From: Deltaproteobacteria bacterium
Lineage (GTDB): Bacteria > Desulfobacterota > Desulfobacteria > Desulfobacterales > Desulfatibacillaceae
DNA length: 64,000 nt
Reading direction: 5' to 3'
Assembly (NCBI GenBank): GCA_016235345.1
Contig: JACRLG010000028.1
Coordinates: forward strand, 210,809 to 274,808
Shown here piece after piece: positions 1 to 10,097 of this stretch. The notes under the pieces were generated by a model. It searched no databases. It was not told the DNA's origin and worked only from the letters and a program-made list of their open reading frames with translations. The translations under genes were made by a program, and so were the position numbers. Every line of letters begins with the position of its first letter. The first letter of the stretch is position 1.

Positions 1-203
1 GGGAGATGAACACGTCAGCGCGGTCGGACGCACCAATTCCCTGAGCTTCTTTTTTTCTTCTTTCTTTCCCTCTTACCCTACCGGCGGGGCCTGGGGGGGC
101 TCACGGGAGATGAACACGTCAGCGCGGTCGGACGCACCAATTCCCTGAGCTTCTTTTTTTCTTCTTTCTTTCCCTCTTACCCTACCGGCGGGGCCTGGGG
201 GGC
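1..203. repeat. Tandem duplication, two copies of about 100 bp
   Basis: Bases 1-99 recur almost exactly at 105-203 (period 104). Each unit starts GGGAGATGAACACGTC, runs through a long pyrimidine tract rich in TTTC and TTCT, and ends GCCTGGGGGG. A third start, GGGAGATGA at 207-215, diverges into repeat A1. The stretch has no convincing gene; it lies downstream of the VWA-FHA gene on the - strand. The left arm of A1 reuses the unit's terminal CCTGGGGGG, so the duplication and the palindromic repeat are physically joined. Confidence 0.9.
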
Positions 204-318
204 TGAGGGAGATGAGATGCAAGGAAGGCGAGGAGGGCGGGAAGGACGCGTACTAAAAGTACGCGACGCGCCGCCCGACGAAGTCTGACGCCGCAGCTCG
301 CTCCCTCAGCCCCCCAGG
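194..318 (-). repeat. Repeat family A, copy A1
   Basis: Palindromic element with perfect 18-base terminal inverted repeats, 194-211 and 301-318 (CCTGGGGGGCTGAGGGAG and its complement). The right arm overlaps the stop codon (306-308) and last codons of the VWA-FHA gene, and the left arm mirrors them. The centre has the GTACTAAAAGTAC hairpin and a GGCGG/CCGCC inner stem. Strand is given so that reading starts at the stop-codon side (CGNNGTGTCAG) and ends at the GCATYTCATC or GCGCTTCATCG side. Confidence 0.85.
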
Positions 319-2024
319 CGGCAGGCGGGGCAGAGGAATTGGTTGTCCTTGGCCGCCATGCACTTGTCGCAACAGGGCTTTTTGCACTTGGGGCAGATCA
401 CGTCCGCGAAGCGGTCCGGGTGCCAGGGGCAGATGTTGGCCCCGGCGCGTGGGGGCGCGGGGCTTGAGAGCGCTGCTTCGACTGCCTTGGCCGGTGAAAA
501 AGAGGGCGGGGTGTCGCGGGAGCCGGGGGCCTCGTCTCCGGTCTTTTGGGCCGGGCTCACCGGGCCTTCCTCCTTTGGGGAGGGAAAAGAGCGCGTTTCG
601 ATGGTCCCGGACAGCGCGGATGCCTGCTCCTCCTGCTCCTTTACGGGCGACGGCGCGGAAATGGCCGGGCCGTTTACGGGCGGCGGTTTGGGGGCCGGGG
701 AGGGCTTGGGGGCGGCCATGTTGTTCAAGTTGTGGAAAAGGGTCTTGTCCGCCGGGTCGTCGTCCTGTATCGATTCGTCGTCAATGCGTTCATCCGGCCT
801 CACGAAGCGGTATTTCACCGTGTCGAAGGCGACGGTCATGCCGGATTCCAGGCGCACCCTTGTGTGGGGGCTTATGGGCTTGTCGTTTATTATGGTCTTG
901 TTGGCGGAATTCTGATCCTCTATGTAATAGGCTCCGTCCTTGAATTCTATGACGGCGTGAAAGCGCGAAATGGCGGGGTTGTCTATCACCACCTCGTTGC
1001 CCTTTTTGCGGCCTATGCGGGTAATGGGGTCGCGGATGATGATGGGCAGAAAATCCGGCGTGCCCGAAAGAGGGAGCATCTCGGCCTTGGGCTGGACGGG
1101 CTTTCTGGAAAGATCGGGGCTGCCCAGAAATATGGCGTCCCGTCTGAGTATTACGCTCTTGTGGGTTCTTTTCCTGTGCATGAAAAACAAGACTGCGGAA
1201 AGGCAGGCGGCAAGCAGGAGGCCGCCCAGAAGCACAAGGCCGGAACCGGCTTTTTCTTCGGCTGGGGGCGTTGCCGGGCTGGCGGGGGGCCGGACGGCGG
1301 GGGCGGGCTGCGGTACAGCGGTCGCGGTTTCAGGGGCTTTTTCGGTCTCGTCGGGCGCAAGGGCCGCTTCGAGGACCTCGTTAAAGACGCCCCTTATCTC
1401 CTCCGGCAAAATTGCCCTGTAGTAGCCGCCCGAAGTGCGTTCGGCAAGGCTCTGGATGAGCTGGTAGTCGGCTTCCTCGGTGAAGGCCGCGCCGAATATG
1501 CGCACCCCGTTTTTTTTGCACTGGGCCGTGATGTCGGTTAAGAGCCACTCCCTCTTTCTTGCGTCCTCCTGCCTGTCGCCGGTATCCACTATGCCGTCGG
1601 TGAGGAAAACGATGATCTTGCGGCTTTCCGGCCTGCCCTTTTTAACAAGCTCGTAAAGGGCGCGTTCGATTCCCGCCGGGCTGTCGGTGAAATCATCGGA
1701 ATAATCAACTGCCGTGATTCCCGAAAAAAGCGCGTCAACCGCGCCCGCGCCCGAAAGCAGGATAAGGGGCACGGTCTGCCTGGCCAATTTTCCGAAGACC
1801 ACCATGCCGCAGGCAGAGCCTTCGGGCAGGCTCTGGATGAAGTTTTTCACAAGCTCCCGGCTCAGAAACTTCGGGTCGTTCTTCCTCATGCTCCGGGAGT
1901 TGTCCAGAACCAGCACAACGTCAAGAGTCGCGTCGCCCGAAGGCTCAGCCGAAACCTGGCCGGGAATCCCGAAAGCCGCCGCCAGAAGAACAAGCATCAA
2001 AAGGCCCGCGCCAAAACGCCGCAT
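306..2024 (-). CDS. Membrane protein with VWA, FHA and C-terminal zinc-binding domains
   Basis: A 572-residue protein. A signal peptide (1-26) leads to a von Willebrand A domain with the MIDAS motif DNSRSM at 41-46 and LTDG at 141-144, so a metal-dependent ligand-binding domain is expected outside the cytoplasm. A proline-rich stretch and one membrane segment (about 260-283) follow, then a cytoplasmic FHA domain (IGRKKGNEVVI, SRFHAVIE), a phosphothreonine-binding fold. The tail has paired cysteines (CPKCKKPCCDKC, CPAC) like a B-box zinc site. Start chosen at ATG 2024 because it begins the signal peptide and has a purine-rich GGGGGGACGGA upstream; an in-frame TTG at 2099 is less likely. No kinase or phosphatase gene is next to it. 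It probably links an external or periplasmic state to phospho-signalling inside; that is inference. Its stop codon lies inside repeat A1. Confidence 0.8.
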   Translation of the reverse strand: MRRFGAGLLMLVLLAAAFGIPGQVSAEPSGDATLDVVLVLDNSRSMRKNDPKFLSRELVKNFIQSLPEGSACGMVVFGKLARQTVPLILLSGAGAVDALFSGITAVDYSDDFTDSPAGIERALYELVKKGRPESRKIIVFLTDGIVDTGDRQEDARKREWLLTDITAQCKKNGVRIFGAAFTEEADYQLIQSLAERTSGGYYRAILPEEIRGVFNEVLEAALAPDETEKAPETATAVPQPAPAVRPPASPATPPAEEKAGSGLVLLGGLLLAACLSAVLFFMHRKRTHKSVILRRDAIFLGSPDLSRKPVQPKAEMLPLSGTPDFLPIIIRDPITRIGRKKGNEVVIDNPAISRFHAVIEFKDGAYYIEDQNSANKTIINDKPISPHTRVRLESGMTVAFDTVKYRFVRPDERIDDESIQDDDPADKTLFHNLNNMAAPKPSPAPKPPPVNGPAISAPSPVKEQEEQASALSGTIETRSFPSPKEEGPVSPAQKTGDEAPGSRDTPPSFSPAKAVEAALSSPAPPRAGANICPWHPDRFADVICPKCKKPCCDKCMAAKDNQFLCPACRLGG

Positions 2025-2320
2025 AAGTCCGTCCCCCCCTTTGTCCTGTATCGGATCATTATCATTTACACCAAAAAGCGGTTTCGGGCAATTCCTCAAT
2101 AAGGGTTGGCTGCATCGGCGGGAAAAAATGCATCGGAAGGGCGGCCCGCCTTTTTCCCAAGGCCCCGGATTTCAATAAAAATCATATTTTTGGGCCAATC
2201 GTTGACACTCGTGTTGCCTTGATGTTTTTTTCCGTGTTATACATTTTCGTTTATGAGAATTTACCGTGGGGAAAGGCGCAAGCCCAACTCTTTTCCACCC
2301 AAACCTGCCAAGGAAGAACC

Positions 2321-3913
<1,593 letters not shown>

Positions 3914-3939
3914 CAGCCCGTCTAAAAAGGCAACTATAC

Positions 3940-4066
3940 AGGCTGATCAAAAACGATGAGCCGCAAGGCGTGCGAAAAGCCAATGAGTCAAGCGTACTAA
4001 AAGTACGTGACGGAATTGGCTTTGATGCGCGAACACTGCCGGATCGCGTTTTTGGACGGCCTGTTA
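3940..4066 (-). repeat. Repeat family A, copy A2
   Basis: Arms AGGCTGATCAAAAACG and CGTTTTTGGACGGCCTG flank an inner stem GCCAAT/ATTGGC around the hairpin GTACTAAAAGTAC. This copy is an exception: it points opposite to pckA. Directly behind the pckA stop there is CAGCCCGTCTAAAAAGGC (3914-3931), which looks like an arm left from an earlier, correctly oriented copy. Confidence 0.8.
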
Positions 4067-4077
4067 ACTTCCAGGGT

Positions 4078-4100
4078 CCCCGGACGGAACTTGTCCGGGG
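4078..4100. promoter_or_regulatory. Perfect hairpin upstream of ampG
   Basis: CCCCGGAC (4078-4085) and GTCCGGGG (4093-4100) form an 8-bp stem with a 7-base loop, 18 bases before the GTG start of the AmpG-like gene and just beyond repeat A2. No U-tract follows, so it is not a classic terminator. It may affect translation or mRNA stability; role unknown. Confidence 0.45.
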
Positions 4101-4118
4101 CCGGAAAAAGAAAAAACC

Positions 4119-5384
4119 GTGACCGAAAAAGCCAAACCTTCAATGATAAAGGCCCTGGCCAACCCGCGAATGCTGGTGAGCCTTCTCATGGGCTTTTCCT
4201 GCGGCCTGCCGCTTCTTCTCACCATAACGGTGCTCCAGGCCTGGATGAAGCAGGAGGGCGTGGACCTTGGATCCATCGGGCTCATCTCCCTGGTGGGCCT
4301 GCCGTACACGGTAAAATTCCTGTGGGCGCCCTTTCTGGACCAGATCACCCTCCCGTTTCTGGGCAGAAGGCGGGGCTGGCTCCTGGTGGCCCAGATCGCC
4401 CTTATGGGGGCAATAGTGGGCCTTTCCCGCTCGCACCCGGCCCAGTATCCGTGGCTCATGGCCCTGGCCGCCCTTGGGGTGACATTTTTTTCCGCCTCCC
4501 AAGACATCGTGGTTGACGCCTATAGGCGCGAGGACCTCACGGACGAGGAACTGGGCCTTGGCTCGGCGCTTTACGTCAACGGCTACCGTCTGGGGATGCT
4601 CCTGGCATCCGGCCCCGGCCTCATAATGGCCGACTACATGCCCTTTTCCTCGGTCTATCTCATCATGGCTGCCTGCATGATTCCGGGAATCGCCACCACC
4701 CTTCTGGCCCACGAGCCCAAGGTGGAAGGCAGGCCCCCGCGCACCCTCCGTGACGCCGTGATCCTGCCTTTAACCGAGTATTTTTCACGTGAAAACGCCG
4801 TCTGGATACTTATCTTCATCCTGTTCTACAAGCTTGGCGACACCATGGCCTCGTCCATGACCATCCCCTTTTACCTGGACATCGGCTTCACCAAGACCCA
4901 GATAGGTGCGGTGGTGAAGCTCTTCGGGTTCTGGGCCAGCCTTGGGGGCTCGCTCATCGGCGGCATTCTCATGGTGAGGCTCGGCATCAACAGGAGCCTG
5001 TGGATTTTCGGCGCTCTCCAGGCCGTGGCCCTCATCGGCTTTCCCATCCTGTACTGGTCCGGCACCAACACGGTGCTGCTCGCCGTGGTCATCACCCTGG
5101 AGAACCTCTGTTTCGGCATGGGCACATCGGCCTACGCTGCCTTCATGGCGTCAATAACCGACAAGCGTTTCACCGCCACCCAGTACGCGCTGCTCTCAAG
5201 CCTCATGGGCATACCCCGCGTGGTGATTTCAGCGCCCACCGGCTTCATGGCCGAGGTCATGGGTTGGCCGGTGTTCTTCTTCACCTGCATGGCCGCAGCC
5301 ATTCCGGGGCTTCTGCTCCTGGTGAAATTCGCCCCGCTGTGGGCAAAAGAGGCGGCTGACGGGAAAGCGAAAAATGGCATCTGA
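4119..5384 (+). CDS. AmpG-like major facilitator permease
   Basis: A 421-residue, roughly 12-segment inner-membrane transporter. The N-terminal half carries the AmpG signature: LQAWMKQEGVDLGSIGL, LVGLPYTVKFLWAPFLDQ and LGRRRGWL. In enterobacteria AmpG imports anhydro-muropeptides from the periplasm for cell-wall recycling by proton symport; here the substrate is inferred from family resemblance only. The start is GTG 4119 with a purine-rich leader (GGAAAAAGAAAA); ATG 4143 is a possible alternative. The gene overlaps the following DUF6178 gene by 11 bases, so the two are probably co-translated. No other wall-recycling gene (nagZ, ampD) is adjacent. Confidence 0.8.
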   Translation: MTEKAKPSMIKALANPRMLVSLLMGFSCGLPLLLTITVLQAWMKQEGVDLGSIGLISLVGLPYTVKFLWAPFLDQITLPFLGRRRGWLLVAQIALMGAIVGLSRSHPAQYPWLMALAALGVTFFSASQDIVVDAYRREDLTDEELGLGSALYVNGYRLGMLLASGPGLIMADYMPFSSVYLIMAACMIPGIATTLLAHEPKVEGRPPRTLRDAVILPLTEYFSRENAVWILIFILFYKLGDTMASSMTIPFYLDIGFTKTQIGAVVKLFGFWASLGGSLIGGILMVRLGINRSLWIFGALQAVALIGFPILYWSGTNTVLLAVVITLENLCFGMGTSAYAAFMASITDKRFTATQYALLSSLMGIPRVVISAPTGFMAEVMGWPVFFFTCMAAAIPGLLLLVKFAPLWAKEAADGKAKNGI

Positions 5385-7119
5385 TTTAGGCGAAAGCGAT
5401 CTTGCCGCACGGGGGCCGGACATTTCGGAGGTTCGCGCCCACCTAATGGCCATGGAGCCCGAAAAGGCCCATGACGCCATTCTGGACCACCCCTGGGCGA
5501 CCGCCCTGGTGCGCTCCTTGGCGAGCCAGGACTTTTACCTTCTGGTAAAGGAAATCGGCCCGGAAGACGCCATAGAACTTCTGGCCCTGGCTTCCCAGGA
5601 GCAGTGGCGGCACTTTCTGGACGTGGAAACCTGGAGCCGGGACCGCCTGGACCTTTCGCGCATGGACTACTGGCTTGACATCCTCCGCCAGGCCGACCCG
5701 GACCGGCTGGTCAGCTTTCTGGAAAACGAGGAGCCCGAAGCCTTCAAGTTCTGGCTCAACAAGAGGGCCAAAATAGTGGCCCTGGACGAAGACGAGGACC
5801 CCACCGACCTTCCGGGCGACTGGTTCACCCTGGACGGCTCCATGTACCTTCAGACCATTTCGGACGACACGCCCGAAACAACCGCCGGAACCGAACCCGC
5901 AACCGATACTGCAACCGAATCGGAATCATCCGGGGTGGACCGGGACAACCTTGTGCGGGCCATTCTGGACCGTCTGGCCGGAAGCGATTACGAGATATAC
6001 CGGGCCTTTCTGTTCGAGACCAACGTGGTGATTCCGAACGAGACCGAGGAGGAGCTTTTCAGGCTCAGGAACGTGCGCCTTGCCGAGCAGGGCTTTTTGC
6101 CCCATCACGAGGCCGTGGCGGTTTACGCCCACCTGTCGTCCAGGGACATGGCAAGGTTCCGAAAGGCCGGGGAACCGGCCAAAAAAGCGGAAACTCCCCA
6201 GCCCCTGCCCCTTTTGCCCGGCTTCACCAGAACGGCGGGCCTTTTTACGGACGCCCTGGCCCGGTTGAACGACCCGGAAACCCTTCTTGCGAAGGAGGAG
6301 GAATTCGCGGCCCTGTGCAACCTGATCGCCTCTGCGGACCAGATACGGGTTAACGGCAGGGACGACCTGGCCGCAGTGGTGCGCAAGGCCTGCGGCTACA
6401 TCAGCATGGGGATCGAACGCCTTGGCGGCAGCGCCCCGGAAGCGGCCTCGGCCCATATCGGGCAATACCCACTGGACGCCCTTTTCCGCCTGGGTTATTC
6501 CTCTGTTCTGGACATAAGGGCAAAGGCCGTTACATGGCGCAAGGAGGCCTGGTTCCAGCGGGTCGGCCTGCCGCTCGATTTCTGGGGCGAAACCTGGCTC
6601 GGCCACTTAGGCGGGCTTTTGCTCAAAAAGCCCCTTTGCTTCGACAACTACCAGTCGGGCAGGCTCTACCGGGAATTCGACAGCCTTAACGACGCCAAAA
6701 CGGCGGAAAACGCCCTTTCAAAGGTCATGGCGCTGGATTCCTTCCTTTCCGGCTGGAGTGTTGACCAAGGATTTCTCAAGGTTCCCGGCCTTTGCTGGGA
6801 CGCCATGATTCTTACGGTCTGGGCCAGGGACTTCTGCGGGCTCGCCCCGGAGTTTGCCAGGCTCACCCGGAGCGAGTTCAAGGATTTCTTCACAAATCTG
6901 TGGGATGCGAGCCGACCCGTTCAGAGGGTCTCCCTGGAAGCGAAAAAGGCCTTTCTGGAATTTTGCGTCAAAATGAGCGGCTGGGACGAGGAAAAAATCA
7001 GAACCGGCTTGGGCGATGTTTTCGACGCCCTCTTCACCGAGCTTGAGGAGGAGTACGGCGCGGTGGCCGTATCGAGCCTGGAGCCCGCTCTGGTGCGGCA
7101 TCTGTGGGCAATGCCTTGA
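5374..7119 (+). CDS. DUF6178-type protein of unknown function
   Basis: A soluble, acidic, helical 581-residue protein with no signal peptide or membrane segment. The N-terminal part (about 20-170: DFYLLVKEIGPEDAIELLA, RDRLDL, a DEDEDPTDLPGDWFTLDG stretch) matches my memory of the DUF6178 family seen in Desulfobacterota, typically 500-600 residues long. No catalytic motif is visible. It overlaps the AmpG-like gene by 11 bases and has GGGAAAG before the ATG. A low-complexity Thr/Glu-rich insert lies at about 167-190. Function unknown; coupling to the permease suggests co-expression but not a shared pathway. The family name was not checked. Confidence 0.7.
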   Translation: MASDLGESDLAARGPDISEVRAHLMAMEPEKAHDAILDHPWATALVRSLASQDFYLLVKEIGPEDAIELLALASQEQWRHFLDVETWSRDRLDLSRMDYWLDILRQADPDRLVSFLENEEPEAFKFWLNKRAKIVALDEDEDPTDLPGDWFTLDGSMYLQTISDDTPETTAGTEPATDTATESESSGVDRDNLVRAILDRLAGSDYEIYRAFLFETNVVIPNETEEELFRLRNVRLAEQGFLPHHEAVAVYAHLSSRDMARFRKAGEPAKKAETPQPLPLLPGFTRTAGLFTDALARLNDPETLLAKEEEFAALCNLIASADQIRVNGRDDLAAVVRKACGYISMGIERLGGSAPEAASAHIGQYPLDALFRLGYSSVLDIRAKAVTWRKEAWFQRVGLPLDFWGETWLGHLGGLLLKKPLCFDNYQSGRLYREFDSLNDAKTAENALSKVMALDSFLSGWSVDQGFLKVPGLCWDAMILTVWARDFCGLAPEFARLTRSEFKDFFTNLWDASRPVQRVSLEAKKAFLEFCVKMSGWDEEKIRTGLGDVFDALFTELEEEYGAVAVSSLEPALVRHLWAMP

Positions 7120-7242
7120 GCGCCCGTCTAAAAACGCGAATCGCTGTGTCAGACTTCGAGGCGCGGTCCGCCACGTACATTAAGTACGCTTGCTCCCGCG
7201 CCACTCGTCAACCTTAGCGCTTCATCGTTTTTATCCAGGCTT
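7120..7242 (+). repeat. Repeat family A, copy A3
   Basis: Begins directly after the DUF6178 stop codon. Outer arms GTCTAAAAACG and CGTTTTTATCC, inner stem GGCGCGG/CCGCGCC type, central hairpin GTACATTAAGTAC. It fills the first half of the gap before the binding-protein gene. Orientation is the usual one relative to the upstream gene. Confidence 0.85.
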
Positions 7243-7306
7243 AACGTCGCGCCTTCTCAAAGGGTGCTAAAAATAACGTACATTAAAAGCAGGTTGATCG
7301 ATTTTT

Positions 7307-7336
7307 TTGACGGGAGTTTTCCGGGGGTCGTTTAAA
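7307..7336 (+). promoter_or_regulatory. Possible sigma70-type promoter of the DctP/ECF operon
   Basis: TTGACG (7307-7312) and TTTAAA (7331-7336) separated by 18 bases, 48 bases before the first start codon. The -35 matches five of six and the -10 four of six consensus bases. It lies beyond repeat A3, the right place for a promoter of the three-gene set. Confidence 0.35.
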
Positions 7337-7383
7337 GGTCAGCATCCGGTTGGCAAGGCTGACCGACATGGGAGGAACGTCTG

Positions 7384-8445
7384 ATGATGCGTGTAAAAGC
7401 TGTCCGTTTTTCCGCCGTACTCGGTTTCTGTCTCGTTTTCATTTTCGCTTCTTCGGTTTTTGCGGCAAACGCCCCAAAGGCGAAGGCGGCCCCGGCCAAA
7501 AAGGGCAAAATTGTGTGGCGGGTGGCCACTGTGGTTCCGGGCGGCATGGGCTGGAGCAAGAGGGCCAAGGAAATCCTCCTTCCCTACATCGACCGCTTCA
7601 CCGGCGGCGAGCTTGACGTCAAAATCTTCTGGGGCGGCATCAAGGGCGACGACGACGCCATCCTCAGGCAGGTGAAAAGGGGCGAGCTGGAAGGCGGCGG
7701 CTTTTCAGGCTACGGCACTGTTGCGGCATGCCGGGAATTTTCCGTTCTAACCCTTCCCTTTTTGTTCAAAAACTTCGATGAGGTGGATTTCATCAGAAAA
7801 TCCATGTATCCCGAGTTCGACCGACACGCTGAAAACAGGGGCATGAAGCTCCTCTTGTGGGTTGACCAGGATTTCGACCAGATTTACTCAATGAAACACG
7901 ATCTCACATCCCTGGCGAAAATCCGGGCTTCCCACTTCGTGCGCTGGTACGGTGACATAGAAAAGCACCTTTTTACCACCCTTGGTGTTAAGTCCACACC
8001 GGCAAGCATAACGGACATAAACCGCATAATCGGCAAGGGCGAGGTTGACGCGGCAATCGCTCCGGCCATGTGGGTTTTAGGCTCCCAGATTTTTCCCTTC
8101 GTCAAATACATCCTGCCGGTAAAGGTGCGCTACTCGCCGGTGACGGTGATGATTTCCAAAAAAGTCTGGAACGCCGCCCCCGAACAATACCGCATAGATT
8201 ACATGAAGGAGCGCGAGGCCATAACAAGGGAGTTCAACGATTATTCCCGCAAGGACTCCGAACGCTGTATGCGGGCGATGATAGCCTACGGCATTGTGGA
8301 AGTGAAAATCGACCAGAAGGAGGGCGCCCAGTTGCAGGCCATGGCGAAAACCGTCTGGAAACGCGCCGCCGGCGACCTTTATCCCCAGAGCCTTCTGGAC
8401 GAGGTGATTGCTAAGCTGGAGCAGTACCGCAAAGCAAAAGGCTGA
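7384..8445 (+). CDS. DctP-family solute-binding protein, associated with ECF genes
   Basis: A 353-residue periplasmic binding protein of the TRAP-transporter DctP family, with a signal peptide (1-28, ending SSVFA). The mature part shows family features: VATVVPGG near the start, LPFLFKNFDEVDFI, DQDFDQIY and VRYSPVTVMI. GGAGG eight bases upstream supports the ATG at 7384 (or 7387). No dctQ or dctM gene is near. Instead the stop is followed seven bases later by an ECF/Cbi-type T component and its ATPase, an unusual partner set. In the segment where classical DctP proteins have a carboxylate-binding arginine (G-x-K-x-R-x-P), this one has ASHFVRWYG by eye, so the ligand may not be an organic acid. 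It is clearly paralogous to the protein at 26208-27263. Confidence 0.85.
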   Translation: MMRVKAVRFSAVLGFCLVFIFASSVFAANAPKAKAAPAKKGKIVWRVATVVPGGMGWSKRAKEILLPYIDRFTGGELDVKIFWGGIKGDDDAILRQVKRGELEGGGFSGYGTVAACREFSVLTLPFLFKNFDEVDFIRKSMYPEFDRHAENRGMKLLLWVDQDFDQIYSMKHDLTSLAKIRASHFVRWYGDIEKHLFTTLGVKSTPASITDINRIIGKGEVDAAIAPAMWVLGSQIFPFVKYILPVKVRYSPVTVMISKKVWNAAPEQYRIDYMKEREAITREFNDYSRKDSERCMRAMIAYGIVEVKIDQKEGAQLQAMAKTVWKRAAGDLYPQSLLDEVIAKLEQYRKAKG

Positions 8446-8452
8446 CAGGCGA

Positions 8453-9265
8453 GTGGGCAGACTGGAATCGAATCTTTTGGACATGGCCCGGCTGGAGGAC
8501 CTGGCGGCGGGCGACAGCTTCGTCCACCGGCTGGACCCCAGGTCCAAGGTCATCGTGACCGCATTTTTCCTTGTCACGGTGGTCTTGCGGGACAGCCGCG
8601 ACCTTTCGGGCCTTCTACCCCTGGTTCTCTACCCGGTGGCGCTTCTGGCCGTGTCCGGCCTTCCTGCGGGCTACCTTGCGGGAAAGCTCCTTCTGGCAAG
8701 CCCCTTCGCCCTTCTGGTGGGAATCTGGAACCCCATCCTGGACCGAGAGATCATAGCCCACGTCGGCCCCTTCGGGGTGTCGGGCGGGGTGATCTCGTTT
8801 TTGTCCATCATGCTGCGTTTCGCCCTCACACTTTCGGCGGCCCTCATCCTGGTGGCGGTCACGGGCTTTGACCCCGTGTGCAGGGCCCTCACCAAAATGC
8901 GCGTCCCACGGGCCTTCGTGGTGCAACTGGGCCTTTTGTACCGCTACATCTTCGTCCTGGCCCGTGAGGCGGGCCGCATGATGAGGGCCTACTCCCTACG
9001 GAACCTCGCGGACGAAAAGCCCACCATGCGCATGTACGGCACTCTTTTGGGGCATCTGCTCCTCAGGGCCATCGACCGGGCCCAGAGGATCCACATGGCC
9101 ATGCTGGGCCGGGGTTTTGACGGGGAAATGCGGATGATGCGGCCCATGCGCATGACCGGCGCGGATTTCCTGTACATCGCCTTCTGGACCGGCTTTTTCA
9201 TTCTGACCAGGGTTTACGACCTGCCGCTTCTGCTTGGAAGCCTTGCCACGGGACTTGCGCCATGA
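8453..9265 (+). CDS. Energy-coupling factor T component (CbiQ-like)
   Basis: A 270-residue membrane protein with about five to six hydrophobic segments and the CbiQ-type C-terminal region that binds the ATPase (RALTKMRVPRAF, RRMRAYSLR-like segment, AMLGRGFDGEMR). T components couple ATP hydrolysis to a substrate-specific S component or, in Co/Ni systems, to CbiM/CbiN. Neither is present here. The frame opens at 8408 inside the previous gene; I chose GTG 8453 because it follows the upstream stop, though its ribosome site is weak. The 3' end overlaps the ATPase by four bases (ATGA), so the pair is translationally coupled. Substrate is undetermined. Confidence 0.85.
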   Translation: MGRLESNLLDMARLEDLAAGDSFVHRLDPRSKVIVTAFFLVTVVLRDSRDLSGLLPLVLYPVALLAVSGLPAGYLAGKLLLASPFALLVGIWNPILDREIIAHVGPFGVSGGVISFLSIMLRFALTLSAALILVAVTGFDPVCRALTKMRVPRAFVVQLGLLYRYIFVLAREAGRMMRAYSLRNLADEKPTMRMYGTLLGHLLLRAIDRAQRIHMAMLGRGFDGEMRMMRPMRMTGADFLYIAFWTGFFILTRVYDLPLLLGSLATGLAP

Positions 9266-10041
9266 GCCATCACATCGTTGAGGTGAAGGACCTTCACTAC
9301 AGATATCCGGGCGGAAAGCGCGAAGCCCTTTCCGGGGTCGGCTTCCGCATAACCCACGGCGAGTGCGTGGGCATAGTGGGGGCCAACGGGGCGGGCAAGT
9401 CCACCCTCCTGCGGCACCTTAACGGCTACTGGGTGCCTGAAAACGGAACTGTGCAGATCGGCGATTTTCCGGTGACCAAAAAAACCGTGAAGTACGTGCG
9501 GCGCACGGTGGGAATGGTTTTCCAGGACCCGGACGACCAGCTTTTCATGCCCACGGTCTACGACGATGTGGCCTTCGGGCCGCTCAACATGGGACTTGAA
9601 CCCCAGGAAGTGGCAGAAAGGGTCAACCGGGCGCTGGAAACCGTGGGCGCAGGCCACCTTGCCGACCGGCCCCCATACCGCCTTTCGGGCGGCGAAAAGC
9701 GGGCCGTGGCGGTGGCCACGGTGCTTTCCATGTCGCCGGACATCCTGGTGCTGGACGAGCCCACATCGAACCTCGACCCCAGGGCAAGAAGAAGCGTGAT
9801 GGAGCTTCTGCGCAGCTTCGTCCACACAAGGATCATAGCCACCCACGACCTCGACATGGTGCTGGACCTCTGCCCGCGAACCATCGTGATGTGTGAGGGA
9901 AAGGTTCTCGCGGACGGCAACACCCTTGAAATATTCAAAAACGACGAGCTTCTCTCCCGCTGCCGCCTGGAGCGGCCCCTAAGGCTCCAGGCCTGCCCGG
10001 TGTGCTCAGGAAGCGTGTTCTTCCCGCCGGTGTTTGATTGA
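9262..10041 (+). CDS. ECF/CbiO-type transporter ATPase
   Basis: A 259-residue ABC ATPase energising the T component encoded just upstream. All motifs are present: Walker A GANGAGKSTLL (about 43-53), Q-loop FQDPDDQLF typical of EcfA/CbiO, signature LSGGEKRAVAVA, Walker B ILVLDEPTSNLD and the switch histidine THD. The C-terminus ends with CPVC, possibly binding metal. Normally EcfA subunits work as a pair or homodimer; only one gene is here, so a homodimer is expected. It is the last gene of the DctP-ECF operon. Confidence 0.9.
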   Translation: MSHHIVEVKDLHYRYPGGKREALSGVGFRITHGECVGIVGANGAGKSTLLRHLNGYWVPENGTVQIGDFPVTKKTVKYVRRTVGMVFQDPDDQLFMPTVYDDVAFGPLNMGLEPQEVAERVNRALETVGAGHLADRPPYRLSGGEKRAVAVATVLSMSPDILVLDEPTSNLDPRARRSVMELLRSFVHTRIIATHDLDMVLDLCPRTIVMCEGKVLADGNTLEIFKNDELLSRCRLERPLRLQACPVCSGSVFFPPVFD

Positions 10042-10097
10042 GGCGAAGTTGCATTCAAATAGAAATGGAAAAATTCCCGGACGAGGATGGGACCGCT

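Noticed and set aside
2202-2243. Promoter of pckA from TTGACA at 2202 and TATACA at 2238
   Set aside because: The spacing is about 30 bases, too long for a sigma70 promoter; other pairs are weak.
8445-8453. Cobalamin riboswitch or CbiM/CbiN gene for the CbiQ-CbiO pair
   Set aside because: The gap is only seven bases and no such element or gene appears upstream of the operon either; a cobalt role is not supported.
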